Shown here in pieces: positions 20,297-29,271 of a DNA stretch of 64,000 bases; the stretch's first letter is position 1; every line of letters starts with the position of its first letter. This DNA is from Micromonospora luteifusca. Its GTDB lineage: Bacteria > Actinomycetota > Actinomycetes > Mycobacteriales > Micromonosporaceae. A model generated the notes under the pieces. It did not search any database, had not been told where the DNA came from, and saw only the letters and a program-made list of their open reading frames with translations. A program made the position numbers and the translations under genes. Location of the stretch: assembly GCF_016907275.1 (NCBI RefSeq), contig NZ_JAFBBP010000001.1, positions 4,454,001 to 4,518,000 of the forward strand, in the 5' to 3' direction.

Positions 20297-22729
20297 ATGT
20301 CTCGCACCGTCGCACCGCCCCCGTGCCCCCTCACGAAGGCGACCGCTGTGCTCCTCGCGTACCCGTTCCGCGTCCTCGTCCCCCGCCGGGTGGCACCGGA
20401 GACCGCCACGTCCACGGTGGTGGCGCTGCTCCTCGTCGCCGGTGCCGCCGACCTGGTCCCACCCCCGGTGGTGATCGCGCTGACAGCTGGCGCGGGCGCC
20501 ACCCTCGCCGGGGTGCGGCTGGCCCGGCTGGCCTCCCGGCGCGGCACCGATCCGTCACCGCGTGCGGCCAGCGTGTTGCTCGACGCGGCGGTCGTGGCGG
20601 CTGGCCTGACCGCCGTCGCGCTGCCCCTGGCCTCAGGCGGGCACACCTCGGCCGTGCTGGTCGGGTCGCTGGTCGTGGCGGCCCTCGCCCTGACCGGGCT
20701 GTGCCTGCTTCCCGGCCGGACGCAGCCGTCGGTCGGGGTCCGGCTGCGCCGGCTGGTCGAGTCGACCGGCCCGGCCGTCGGGATGGCCCTCGCCGGTTGG
20801 CTGCTGCTGCCCCGTGACGGCGTGCCGGTCGCGGTCCGGCTGGTCGCCGCGTTGGCGCTCGGCGGGCTGGGCATGGCCGTGCTCAACGCGTTCACGGGGC
20901 CACGGCGACGCTCCGGAGCCGCGGTATGCCGGGGTGGCGTCCTGCTCACCCTGGGCGGGCTGGTGCTGCTGGCCACCCTGCCGTCGTCGGCCGGGCGGGT
21001 GACCCTGCTGGCCGTACCCCCGCTGGTGTTCGGGATGCTGCTCGTCGCGGCGGGTGCGGCGGACGCGGGTGCCCCGGGGCCGGCGGATCCGACCGCTCCG
21101 GCCTGGCCCCGGTCGGTGCTCCCGGCGGCGGTCCTGCTTCTGGCGGCGGGCCTGCACCTGGGCGCCGGCCGCGCAACGGACCGCACGAGCGTGTTGTTGG
21201 CGCTGGCGGCGGTGCCGCCCCTGGTGCTGCGCGAACTGCTTCGTGCCGGTGACGCGCCCGTCGCCGAACGGCGAGCCGCACATCGCCGACGCGCCGGCAA
21301 CGCCGTCCGGCGCCGCCAGGCGGCCCACCCACGCACGTCGGACCTTCCACTCGCGCAGCCCGCGCACGATCAGCCCGGCCGCGGTGGTGAGCTGTTCGGC
21401 CCGGTCACCGCGCATGGTGCCGGCTCGACCTGGTCGCCGGACGACGGTGCTGGCTGGTCGGCGCTCGACCGCCGCCCCGTTGCGGCGGGCGATGGTCCTC
21501 CCGGTGACCGGGCCGCACTGCTGGACGCCCTCGCCACGATCGGCGACGTGCCGGCGCCGTCCGGCGCGTTGCTGCTGGTGGACCTGCACGGCGCCGAGGG
21601 GATCGGCCCGACTGCTCGGGAGGACGTGCTGGCCGAGGCGGTGCACCGGGCGCGCGCGGTCGTCGCCGCCGACGACCTGATCACCGGGTGCACGGGCGCC
21701 GGCTTCGCCGTGGTCACCGCCGCCGGTCCGGTGCTGGCGTACGCGCTGGGCAACCGGCTGTTGACCGCGCTCGCCCCGCCCTACCAGCTGGCCGGTTCGG
21801 TGTTGCGCGTGCAGACCAGCATCGGGTTGGCCGAGGTGAGCGGTGACCGGCCGGCGGGCGTGCTCCGTCAGGCCGAGCTGGCCCGACGACGGGCCGTGCA
21901 GCTGGGCCGGGACCGGGTCGAGTGGTACGACGCGTTCCTGGAGGAGCAGCTGGTTCGCCGGCTCGACCTGGAACGGGAACTGCCCGGTGCGGTGGCGCGT
22001 GGCGAGCTGGATCTGGTGTACCAGCCGGTGCTCGACCTGGCTGACGGGCAGCCGGTGGGCGCGGAGGCGTTGCTGCGTTGGCGCAGCCCGGTGCTCGGCA
22101 CGGTGCTTCCGGCCGAGTTGCTGCCGGTCGCCGAGGACCTGGACCTGGTCGGCGAGTTGGAATGGTGGGTACTGGACCGGGCCTGCCGGCAGTTGTCCAA
22201 CTGGTCGGCGGGCGTCCGGGAGCTGTGGATGGCGGTCAACGTGACGACCCGGGAGCTGACCACCCCCGACTTCGTCCAGCGGGCCGCGGCCGTGCTGGCC
22301 GCGTACGGGGTGCCGCCGGAGCGACTGGTGGTGGAGGTGAGCGAGCCGAGGGTCGCGGGTGACCTGCCGACCGTGGTGGCCCGGCTGGCCGGCCTGCGGT
22401 CGCTGGGCGTACGCACCGCGTTGGACGACTTCCGGCCCGAGCACGCCTCGCTGGCGCAACTCCGCCGTCTGCCGATCGACCTGCTCAAGGTTGGCCCGGA
22501 GTTGGTGGGCGCACGGCCGGACGGGCAGCCACCGCTGATCGACGTGGTGGTCAACGTCGGCGAGCGGCTGGGCGTCGAGATCGTCGCCGAGGAGTTGGAG
22601 TCGTCGACCCAGGTCGAGGGGGCGCGCCGGGGCGGCTGCCGGTACGGGCAGGGGTTCGCACTGGCCCGCCCGGCGACGGCCGAGCGGGTCGAGGCGTACT
22701 TCGAGGAGTTCCCGTCGGCATCCCGCTGA
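20297..22729 (+). CDS. membrane protein with degenerate GGDEF and altered EAL domain
   Basis: An 810-residue protein with eight to ten hydrophobic helices in its first 330 residues, then a basic linker. A cyclase-like domain follows in which the active-site loop reads TGAGF instead of GGDEF, so it should not make c-di-GMP. An EAL domain begins at about residue 560. EAL (about 590), the Asn of VNVTTREL, DD, the Lys of LLKVG and QGF are kept, but loop 6 reads DDFRPEHAS instead of DDFGTGYSS. It may be a weak phosphodiesterase or a c-di-GMP receptor. GTG 20279 is an alternative start; neither has a clear ribosome site. Confidence 0.85.
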   Translation: MSRTVAPPPCPLTKATAVLLAYPFRVLVPRRVAPETATSTVVALLLVAGAADLVPPPVVIALTAGAGATLAGVRLARLASRRGTDPSPRAASVLLDAAVVAAGLTAVALPLASGGHTSAVLVGSLVVAALALTGLCLLPGRTQPSVGVRLRRLVESTGPAVGMALAGWLLLPRDGVPVAVRLVAALALGGLGMAVLNAFTGPRRRSGAAVCRGGVLLTLGGLVLLATLPSSAGRVTLLAVPPLVFGMLLVAAGAADAGAPGPADPTAPAWPRSVLPAAVLLLAAGLHLGAGRATDRTSVLLALAAVPPLVLRELLRAGDAPVAERRAAHRRRAGNAVRRRQAAHPRTSDLPLAQPAHDQPGRGGELFGPVTAHGAGSTWSPDDGAGWSALDRRPVAAGDGPPGDRAALLDALATIGDVPAPSGALLLVDLHGAEGIGPTAREDVLAEAVHRARAVVAADDLITGCTGAGFAVVTAAGPVLAYALGNRLLTALAPPYQLAGSVLRVQTSIGLAEVSGDRPAGVLRQAELARRRAVQLGRDRVEWYDAFLEEQLVRRLDLERELPGAVARGELDLVYQPVLDLADGQPVGAEALLRWRSPVLGTVLPAELLPVAEDLDLVGELEWWVLDRACRQLSNWSAGVRELWMAVNVTTRELTTPDFVQRAAAVLAAYGVPPERLVVEVSEPRVAGDLPTVVARLAGLRSLGVRTALDDFRPEHASLAQLRRLPIDLLKVGPELVGARPDGQPPLIDVVVNVGERLGVEIVAEELESSTQVEGARRGGCRYGQGFALARPATAERVEAYFEEFPSASR

Positions 22730-22747
22730 ACGGGGAGGTGAACCGGT

Positions 22748-23767
22748 TCACCTTCCTCGGGGCGGCGCGGTGCTGCCCCGGGGTGTGAGCTGTGGCGTCT
22801 CGTCCTGCACCCGGCTCGCCGGCTCCCCGGCGATGATGGCGAGCAGTTGCCGGGCGGCGTGCGCGCCGTACGCCGGGATGTCCCGGCCCAGCGCGGTCAG
22901 CGGCGGGTGCACCAGGCGGCACAGCGGCGAGTCGTCCCAGGCCACGATGGACAGGTCGCCGGGCACGGTGAGCCCCATCTCCTGGGCGACGGAGAGCCCG
23001 GCGATGGCCATCACGTCGTTGTCGTAGATGACCGCGGTGGGCCGGTGGGCGGAGCTGAGCAGCCGGCGGGTCGCCCGGCCACCCTCCTCGCCGGTGTAGT
23101 CCGACCACACGGTGACCGCGTCGAGCAGGCCGAGCCGCTGGCAGAGTGCGGCGAAGGCGTCGGTACGGATCTCGGTGTGCCGCAGGTCGGGCAGGCCCGC
23201 GACCCGGGCGATCCGCCGGTGCCCGAGCGCGACCAGGTATTCCACCGTCTCGGTCAACGCGGCCTCGTCGTCGGACCAGAGGCTGCTCAGGTCGCCGGTG
23301 CCACCGGGCCCACCGATCACCACCGCCGGCAGTTGCAGCTGTTCGAGTGCGGGGATGCGCAGGTCGTCCGTGCGTAGGTCGCAGACGAGCACCCCGTCCA
23401 CCCGACGTTCGCCCCACCAGCGCCGGTAGACCGCGATCTCGGCGTCGGGATCGGCCACCACCTGGAGGGTCAGCGCGTACGAACGGGCGGAGAGTTCGGC
23501 CTCGACGCCACTGATCAGCGCCATGAAGAACGGCTCGATGCCGAGTGTCCGGGCCGGTCGGCACAGGGCCAGACCGACCGCCCCGGCGGTGGCGGCGGAG
23601 AGTGCGCGGGCGGCGTTGCTGCGGCTGAACCCGATCTCCGTGGCGATGGCCAGGATGCGCTGCCGGGTGGCCTCGGAGACGCCGGGCTGCCCGTTCAGCG
23701 CGTACGACACGGCGCCCTTGGACACCCCGGCGTGCCGGGCGACGTCGGCGATGGTCGGCCGCTTCAC
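22748..23767 (-). CDS. LacI-family transcriptional regulator
   Basis: A 339-residue repressor. The N-terminal helix-turn-helix and hinge read TIADVARHAGVSKGAVSYAL and then VSEATRQRIL. A periplasmic-binding-protein-like sugar domain follows to the C terminus. It is divergent from the beta-mannosidase gene, so a mannoside or manno-oligosaccharide is the likely inducer (inference). A perfect palindrome over the mannosidase -10 box at 23813-23822 is a good operator candidate. The C terminus ends 19 bases from the stop of the convergent EAL gene. Confidence 0.93.
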   Translation of the reverse strand: MKRPTIADVARHAGVSKGAVSYALNGQPGVSEATRQRILAIATEIGFSRSNAARALSAATAGAVGLALCRPARTLGIEPFFMALISGVEAELSARSYALTLQVVADPDAEIAVYRRWWGERRVDGVLVCDLRTDDLRIPALEQLQLPAVVIGGPGGTGDLSSLWSDDEAALTETVEYLVALGHRRIARVAGLPDLRHTEIRTDAFAALCQRLGLLDAVTVWSDYTGEEGGRATRRLLSSAHRPTAVIYDNDVMAIAGLSVAQEMGLTVPGDLSIVAWDDSPLCRLVHPPLTALGRDIPAYGAHAARQLLAIIAGEPASRVQDETPQLTPRGSTAPPRGR

Positions 23768-23793
23768 CGGCGTGCTCCTTCGCTCTCTGGCCG

Positions 23794-23822
23794 TTGACAG
23801 TCCGAATTCCGAACCGTACGGT
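23794..23822 (+). promoter_or_regulatory. beta-mannosidase promoter with overlapping LacI-type operator
   Basis: TTGACA (23794-23799), a 17-base spacer and TACGGT (23817-23822) form a near-consensus housekeeping promoter. The perfect palindrome ACCGTACGGT (23813-23822) covers the -10 box, a placement that would let the divergent LacI protein block RNA polymerase. A ribosome site (GAAGGT, about 23861-23866) follows before GTG 23875. Confidence 0.65.
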
Positions 23823-23874
23823 GCTCAGCTTATCCGGTTCAGTAGGCGTCTTTCGATGCAGAAGGTGCGGTGCA

Positions 23875-26319
23875 GTGTTGAGCCGACAGGCACTCTACGA
23901 CGGTTGGACCCTGCGGGCCGTACCCGGAGCGCAGGTGCCGGCCGAGATCGCCGGGCAGTCCGTGCCGGCGACCGTGCCCGGGTGTGTCCACACCGACCTG
24001 CTCGACGCCGGGCTGATCGAAGATCCCTACCTCGACGACAACGAGGTGGCACTGGCCTGGATCGGGCGCACCGACTGGCACTACCGGACGAGCTTCCGGC
24101 GCCCGACCGACCACCACGACCGGGTCGACCTGGTCTGCGCCGGCCTGGACACCGTGGCCACGCTCACCGTCAACGGTGTCGAGGTCGGTCGCACCCAGAA
24201 CATGCACCGTGGCTACCGGTTCGACATCCGGTCGTTGCTGCGCGACGGCGACAACGACCTGACCATCACGTTCGACTCCGCGTACCGCTACGCCGAGGCA
24301 CAGCAGGAACGGCTCGGTGACCGGCCCAACGCCTACCCGGAGCCGTTCCACTTCATCCGCAAGATGGCCTGCAACTTCGGCTGGGACTGGGGCCCGACCC
24401 TGGTCACCGCCGGCATCTGGCAGGAGATCAGCCTGCACGCCTGGTCGACCGCCCGGCTGGCCACCGTCCGCCCACTGGTCACGATGGACGGTCGAGACGG
24501 CCAGGTCGAGCTGCACGTCGAGGTCGAACGGGTCGCGGACGTCCCGCTGACCGTCCGGGCGGCCGTCGGCGGCGCCCGCGCGGACGTGGTCATCCCCGCT
24601 GGGCAGCGCACGGCCGTGCTGACCCTCACCGTCCGCGAGCCCGCGCTCTGGTGGCCCCGGGGGTACGGCGAACAGGTGCGCCACCCGATCGAGGTGACCC
24701 TGCACGGACCGCACGGAGACGCCCTCGACAGCTGGTCCCACCGGATCGGCTTCCGTTCGGTGCGTCTGGACACCACCGCGGACGAACACGGCACCCCGTT
24801 CGCGTTGTCGGTCAACGACGTCCCCGTCTTCGTACGCGGGGTCAACTGGATCCCGGACGACGTGTTCCCCACGCGGATCACCCGGGAGCGGCTGGCCGAG
24901 CGGTTCGACCAGGCCATCGCGGCCAACGTCAACCTGCTGCGCGTCTGGGGCGGCGGCCGGTACGAGTCGGCGGACTTCTACGACCTCGCCGACGAGCGCG
25001 GGCTCCTCGTCCAGCAGGACTTCCTCTTCGCCTGCGCGGCGTACCCGGAGGAGGAGCCCTTCGCCACCGAGGTGGCCGCCGAGGCCGCCGAGCAGGTGAC
25101 CCGGCTGGCGCCGCACCCGTCGTTGGTGCTCTGGACCGGCAACAATGAGAACATCTGGGGCTGGCACGACTGGGACTGGCAGCAGGACCTCGCCGGGCGT
25201 ACCTGGGGACGCGGTTACTACCTCGACGTGCTGCCCCGGATCGTCGGTGACCTCGACCCGACCCGCCCGTACTGGCCGGGCAGCCCCTGGTCGGGCACCG
25301 AGGCCATCCACCCCAACGATCCGGCGCACGGCACCACCCACATCTGGGACGTGTGGAACACCGACGACTACACCAAATACCGGGAGTACGTCCCGCGCTT
25401 CGTCGCCGAGTTCGGCTACCAGGCCCCACCGGCGTACGCCACGCTGCGCCGGGCCCTCAGCGACGAACCCCTGGCGCACGATTCCCCGGGCATGGCGCAC
25501 CACCAGAAGGCGGCCGACGGGGACGCCAAGCTCCAGCGGGGCCTCGACGCGCATCTGCCCGCCCCGGCGGACTTCGACGACTGGCACTACCTGACGCAGC
25601 TCAACCAGGCCCGCGCGATCCAGCTCGGGGTCGAGCACTTCCGCTCACACCGGGGCGTCTGCGCGGGCACCATCGTCTGGCAGCTCAACGACTGCTGGCC
25701 GGTCACGTCCTGGTCCGCCGTCGACGGCGACGGCCGTCGCAAACCCCTGTGGTACGCGCTGCGTCACGCGTACGCCGATCGGCTGCTCACCGTGCAGCCC
25801 CGCGACGGCGGCCTCGCCCTGGTCGCGGTCAACGACGGCGGGACGCCCTGGCGGGCGTCGGCCACGGTGACCCGGCTGACCCTCGCCGGTGCGCCCCGGG
25901 CGAAGACGTCGATGGAGCTGGACGTCCCCGCGTACTCGGCGGTGACCCTGGCGCTGCCGGCCGAGCTGGCCCGGCCGGACGAGGCCCGGCGTGAGCTGCT
26001 GGTCGCCGAGGCGGGTCAGAGCGCCGAGCGGGCGCTGTGGTTCTTCGCCGAGGACCGGGACGTGGAGTGGCCGTCGGCAGCGTGGGACGCGACGGTCGAG
26101 CCGTTCGACGGTGGGCAGCGGGTCCGGGTCACGGCCGGCACGGTGCTGCGCGACCTGACGCTCTTCCCGGACCGGCTGGCCCCGACGGCGTCCGTGGACA
26201 GGGCCCTGGTCACCCTCCTGCCGGGTGAGTCGGTCATCCTCACGGTGCGCGCCGACGCGCCGCTGGACGACCGGGCGCTGACCACCCGACCGGTGCTGCG
26301 CTGCGTCAACGACAGCTGA
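23875..26319 (+). CDS. beta-mannosidase, glycoside hydrolase family 2
   Basis: An 814-residue cytoplasmic enzyme that removes terminal beta-mannose. The N-terminal sugar-binding domain starts at LYDGWTLRAVPG. Family phrases include MACNFGWDWGPTLVTAG and RVWGGGRYE. The acid/base Glu is residue 425 (TGNNENIWGW) and the nucleophile Glu is residue 512 (FVAEFGYQ). A C-terminal beta domain completes the fold. No signal peptide is seen, so it acts on imported oligosaccharides. I chose GTG 23875 because GAAGGT sits about eight bases upstream and the frame before it crosses the promoter. Confidence 0.92.
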   Translation: MLSRQALYDGWTLRAVPGAQVPAEIAGQSVPATVPGCVHTDLLDAGLIEDPYLDDNEVALAWIGRTDWHYRTSFRRPTDHHDRVDLVCAGLDTVATLTVNGVEVGRTQNMHRGYRFDIRSLLRDGDNDLTITFDSAYRYAEAQQERLGDRPNAYPEPFHFIRKMACNFGWDWGPTLVTAGIWQEISLHAWSTARLATVRPLVTMDGRDGQVELHVEVERVADVPLTVRAAVGGARADVVIPAGQRTAVLTLTVREPALWWPRGYGEQVRHPIEVTLHGPHGDALDSWSHRIGFRSVRLDTTADEHGTPFALSVNDVPVFVRGVNWIPDDVFPTRITRERLAERFDQAIAANVNLLRVWGGGRYESADFYDLADERGLLVQQDFLFACAAYPEEEPFATEVAAEAAEQVTRLAPHPSLVLWTGNNENIWGWHDWDWQQDLAGRTWGRGYYLDVLPRIVGDLDPTRPYWPGSPWSGTEAIHPNDPAHGTTHIWDVWNTDDYTKYREYVPRFVAEFGYQAPPAYATLRRALSDEPLAHDSPGMAHHQKAADGDAKLQRGLDAHLPAPADFDDWHYLTQLNQARAIQLGVEHFRSHRGVCAGTIVWQLNDCWPVTSWSAVDGDGRRKPLWYALRHAYADRLLTVQPRDGGLALVAVNDGGTPWRASATVTRLTLAGAPRAKTSMELDVPAYSAVTLALPAELARPDEARRELLVAEAGQSAERALWFFAEDRDVEWPSAAWDATVEPFDGGQRVRVTAGTVLRDLTLFPDRLAPTASVDRALVTLLPGESVILTVRADAPLDDRALTTRPVLRCVNDS

Positions 26320-26378
26320 AGGAGGGCTCGGTCCCGGCGACGTGGGCGGACGGCCGCCACCCTTGCACCCCAATGATT

Positions 26379-26406
26379 GAAGACTTTTTCAACTGCTAAA
26401 GTCTTC
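26379..26406 (+). promoter_or_regulatory. inverted repeat, probable ArsR-family operator
   Basis: GAAGACTTT (26379-26387) and AAAGTCTTC (26398-26406) are perfect inverted copies with a 10-base AT-rich centre. The repeat lies 22 bases before the ArsR start. Its dyad form and AT content fit an autoregulatory site; no better promoter hexamers can be fixed by eye. Confidence 0.5.
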
Positions 26407-26428
26407 GTATCGATCGGGAGGGGTGCTC

Positions 26429-26767
26429 ATGTCGGTCCCGCTGTACCAGGCGAAGGCGGAACTCTTCCGCACCCTCGGGCACCCGGTGCGCATCCGGGTC
26501 CTCGAACTGCTCCAGGACGGCCCGAAGCCGGTCCGCGACCTGCTCGCCGTCATCGAGGTCGAGGCCTCCAACCTCTCCCAGCAACTCGCCGTGCTGCGCC
26601 GCGCCGGGATGGTCACCTCACACCGCGACGGCCCCCTCGTCATGTACGCGCTCAGCACCCCGGACGTGGCCGACCTGCTGGCAGCCGGGCGGCGGATCCT
26701 CGGCGCGGTCCTCACCGACCGGGACGGCCTCCTCGGGGAGCTGCGCGCCACCGGCGCGGACAGGTGA
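26429..26767 (+). CDS. ArsR/SmtB-family transcriptional regulator
   Basis: A 112-residue winged-helix protein. It starts SVPLYQAKAELFRTLGHPVRIRVLELL and carries the recognition helix in VEASNLSQQLAVLRRAGMV. The usual ELCVC metal site is absent (the place reads VRDLLAV), so it is probably not a classical arsenic or zinc sensor. The start codon overlaps none of its neighbours and has GGGAGG about seven bases upstream. GTG 26423 is an alternative. Its stop overlaps the transporter start, so the two proteins are co-expressed, and the regulator probably responds to the transported anion or to redox state. Confidence 0.88.
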   Translation: MSVPLYQAKAELFRTLGHPVRIRVLELLQDGPKPVRDLLAVIEVEASNLSQQLAVLRRAGMVTSHRDGPLVMYALSTPDVADLLAAGRRILGAVLTDRDGLLGELRATGADR

Positions 26768-28449
26768 GCGGCGCCCTCCCGGTGGCCCGAGAGCGGCTCC
26801 TCGGGCTGCTGCCCGGCCGGGCCGACTGGGCGGCGGTCCACCGCTCACCGCGCCGGGACCTGCTGGCCGGGCTCACCGTGGCGGTGGTGGCGCTACCGCT
26901 GGCCCTGGCGTTCGGCGTCACCTCCGGGCTGGGCGCCCAGGCCGGGTTGGTCACCGCCGTGATCGCCGGTGCGGTGGCCGCTGTCTTCGGGGGCTCCAAC
27001 CTCCAGGTCTCCGGGCCGACCGGGGCGATGACCGTGGTGCTGGTGCCGGTGGTGCAGCAGTTCGGAGCCACCGGCGTGCTCATGGTCGGGGCGATGGCCG
27101 GCCTGGTGCTGATCGCGCTCGCCGTGGCCCGCCTGGGCCGGTACGTCCGCTACCTGCCCACCCCGGTGCTGGAGGGTTTCACCGCCGGCATCGCCGTGGT
27201 CATCGCGCTGCAACAGGTGCCCGCCGCACTCGGTGTCAGCGACGCACACGGGGAGAAGGTCTGGGCCGTCGCCTTCGACGCGGTCGCCCGTTTCGTCGTA
27301 CACCCGCGGCCGGCCGCGCTCGCGGTGGCCCTCGCCGTCGCGGCGCTGATGCTGCTGGGTGCCCGGTGGCGACCCGGCCTGCCGTTCTCGCTGCTCGGCG
27401 TGGGGGCCGCCACCGTCCTCGCCGAAGTCATCCCGGTCGATCTGGTCCGGATCGGCGCGCTGCCGCAGGGCCTGCCCGCGCCCTCGCTCAGCTTCCTCGA
27501 CCTCGACGCGGTGGGCGTGCTGCTGCCCAGCGCCCTCGCCGTCGCTGCGCTCGCAGCCCTGGAGAGCCTGCTCTCCGCCACCGTCGCCGATGGCATGACC
27601 GTCGGCGAGCGGCATGACCCGGACCGGGAGCTGTTCGGTCAGGGGCTGGCCAACCTTGCCGCTCCCCTCTTCGGCGGCATCCCGGCAACCGCCGCCATCG
27701 CCCGGACGGCGGTAAACGTCCGCGCCGGGGCGGCCTCGAAGTTGGCGGCCCTCACACACGCCGTCGTCCTCGCGGCGATCGTGCTGGCCGCCGCGCCGCT
27801 GGTCGGCCGGATCCCGCTCGCCGCCCTGGCCGGGGTGCTGCTGGCCACCACCGTCCGCATGGTGGAGGCTGGCTCGCTGTGGGCGCTGGCCCGGGCCACC
27901 CGGGGTGATGCGCTCGTGCTGGTACTCACCTTCGCCGTCACCGTGATCTGGGACCTCGTTACCGCCGTCGCGGTCGGCGTCGGCGTCGCCGTGGTGCTCG
28001 CCCTGCGCGCGGTGGCCCGCAGCGCCCGGCTGGAACAGGTGCCCCTCGACCCAGGGGAACACAGCGCCGAGGAGTACGCGCTGCTCACCGAACACATCGT
28101 CGCGTACCGGCTGGACGGGCCGCTCTTCTTCGCTGCGGCCCACACCTTCCTCCTCGAACTCTCCGAGGTCACCGACGTCCGGGTCGTCATCCTGCGGATG
28201 TCCCGGGTGACCACCATGGACGCCACCGGTGCGCATGTCCTCGGCGATGCGATCCGGCGGCTACGCGGACGCGGGATCAGCGTCCTGCTCTCCGGCATCA
28301 CCCCCGCCCACGACCAGGTCCTCGCCACCCTCGGAGTCGCTGACGACCTACGCCGCGAAGGGCTGGTCTTCCACGACACGCCCGCCGCGATCCGGTACGC
28401 CCGCGGGACCGCGCTTCCGGTGGCAGGCAGCCCGTCTGACCGGCCGTAA
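26764..28449 (+). CDS. SulP-family anion transporter with STAS domain
   Basis: A 561-residue membrane protein with the SulP signature near its N terminus (RDLLAGLTVAVVALPLALAFG). About 11 hydrophobic spans are followed by a C-terminal STAS domain from about residue 440 (EHIVAYRLDGPLFFAAA, then MDATGAHVLGD). Relatives carry sulfate, bicarbonate or other anions. GTG 26764 overlaps the TGA of the ArsR gene (GTGA), indicating translational coupling. The frame is open farther upstream only as an out-of-frame reading of the regulator gene. Confidence 0.92.
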   Translation: MSGALPVARERLLGLLPGRADWAAVHRSPRRDLLAGLTVAVVALPLALAFGVTSGLGAQAGLVTAVIAGAVAAVFGGSNLQVSGPTGAMTVVLVPVVQQFGATGVLMVGAMAGLVLIALAVARLGRYVRYLPTPVLEGFTAGIAVVIALQQVPAALGVSDAHGEKVWAVAFDAVARFVVHPRPAALAVALAVAALMLLGARWRPGLPFSLLGVGAATVLAEVIPVDLVRIGALPQGLPAPSLSFLDLDAVGVLLPSALAVAALAALESLLSATVADGMTVGERHDPDRELFGQGLANLAAPLFGGIPATAAIARTAVNVRAGAASKLAALTHAVVLAAIVLAAAPLVGRIPLAALAGVLLATTVRMVEAGSLWALARATRGDALVLVLTFAVTVIWDLVTAVAVGVGVAVVLALRAVARSARLEQVPLDPGEHSAEEYALLTEHIVAYRLDGPLFFAAAHTFLLELSEVTDVRVVILRMSRVTTMDATGAHVLGDAIRRLRGRGISVLLSGITPAHDQVLATLGVADDLRREGLVFHDTPAAIRYARGTALPVAGSPSDRP

Positions 28450-28600
28450 CGGTCGGAAGGTGCGTGACCGGGGCGGGTGCGGGCAGGGCAGCCGCTCCCC
28501 ACTACGGCAGTATCTACCGCGTCATGATCGCTGCTCGACAACGCCGCTGACAGACGAGGCGAAGACAGATGTCGAGCCCAGGCGGTAATCGGGGGGCGCG

Positions 28601-29137
28601 ATGATCACCGAGAATGTCCGAGACGCGGCGGCGACGGCGTTCGTCTTCGGCTTCTTCGCCACCAGCTGGTTCGGTTGGGCGCAGGAGGCGCCCCCGAAGC
28701 GGTGGCGGCCGGTGCTCATCGCCGGTTCGGTTCTGTCCCTGCTCACGGCGGCCGCCGGGGCCCTGCTCGCCTGGCGTCACTGGTCGGACGGTACGGCGTT
28801 CGACGCCGACACCAGCCCTACCTTCGGCATCGTCGTCGGCATCGAGTTCGGTGCCGCCGCTGTCGGTGCCGGGCTGCTCGCCCTGCTGCGGCGTAATGAG
28901 CTGACCGCCCCCTGGATCGCCTTCGTCGTGGGCGTGCACCTCTTTCCGGTTGCGGCGCTGATCGACTACCCGTTGATTCATCTGGTCGCCGCGCTCGTCA
29001 CCGTGGTGGCCCTCGCGGCGGTGCCGGTGGCCCGAGCCCGCGCCGTGGCGGTGAGCGCGGTGGTCGGGCTCGGCACTGGCGGAGTGCTCCTGGCCGCTGC
29101 GGTGTCCTCGCTGCTCATCGCCCTGTTGGCCTACTGA
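28601..29137 (+). CDS. conserved membrane protein of unknown function
   Basis: A 178-residue protein with five predicted transmembrane helices and almost no hydrophilic loops apart from a segment near residues 60-70. A strong ribosome site (GGGGGG) lies just before ATG 28601. I do not recognise a named family. It is the last gene with normal base composition before the accessory stretch begins. Confidence 0.7.
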   Translation: MITENVRDAAATAFVFGFFATSWFGWAQEAPPKRWRPVLIAGSVLSLLTAAAGALLAWRHWSDGTAFDADTSPTFGIVVGIEFGAAAVGAGLLALLRRNELTAPWIAFVVGVHLFPVAALIDYPLIHLVAALVTVVALAAVPVARARAVAVSAVVGLGTGGVLLAAAVSSLLIALLAY

Positions 29138-29271
29138 GGCCGCTCGCCAGAACGCGCTGCCGGTCAGGCGCGGGCGGCGGCGAGCACCTGGCCGACCAGG
29201 GCCCCGCCCGCCTGGTGATCAATCACGTCGTAACGCCCGCCTGACGTCGAACACTCGGAGCACTGTCAATG

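Noticed and set aside
26377..26763. N-terminal extension of the SulP transporter
   Set aside because: The frame is open but overlaps the whole ArsR gene in another frame and lacks transporter-like sequence; the GTGA overlap start at 26764 fits better.
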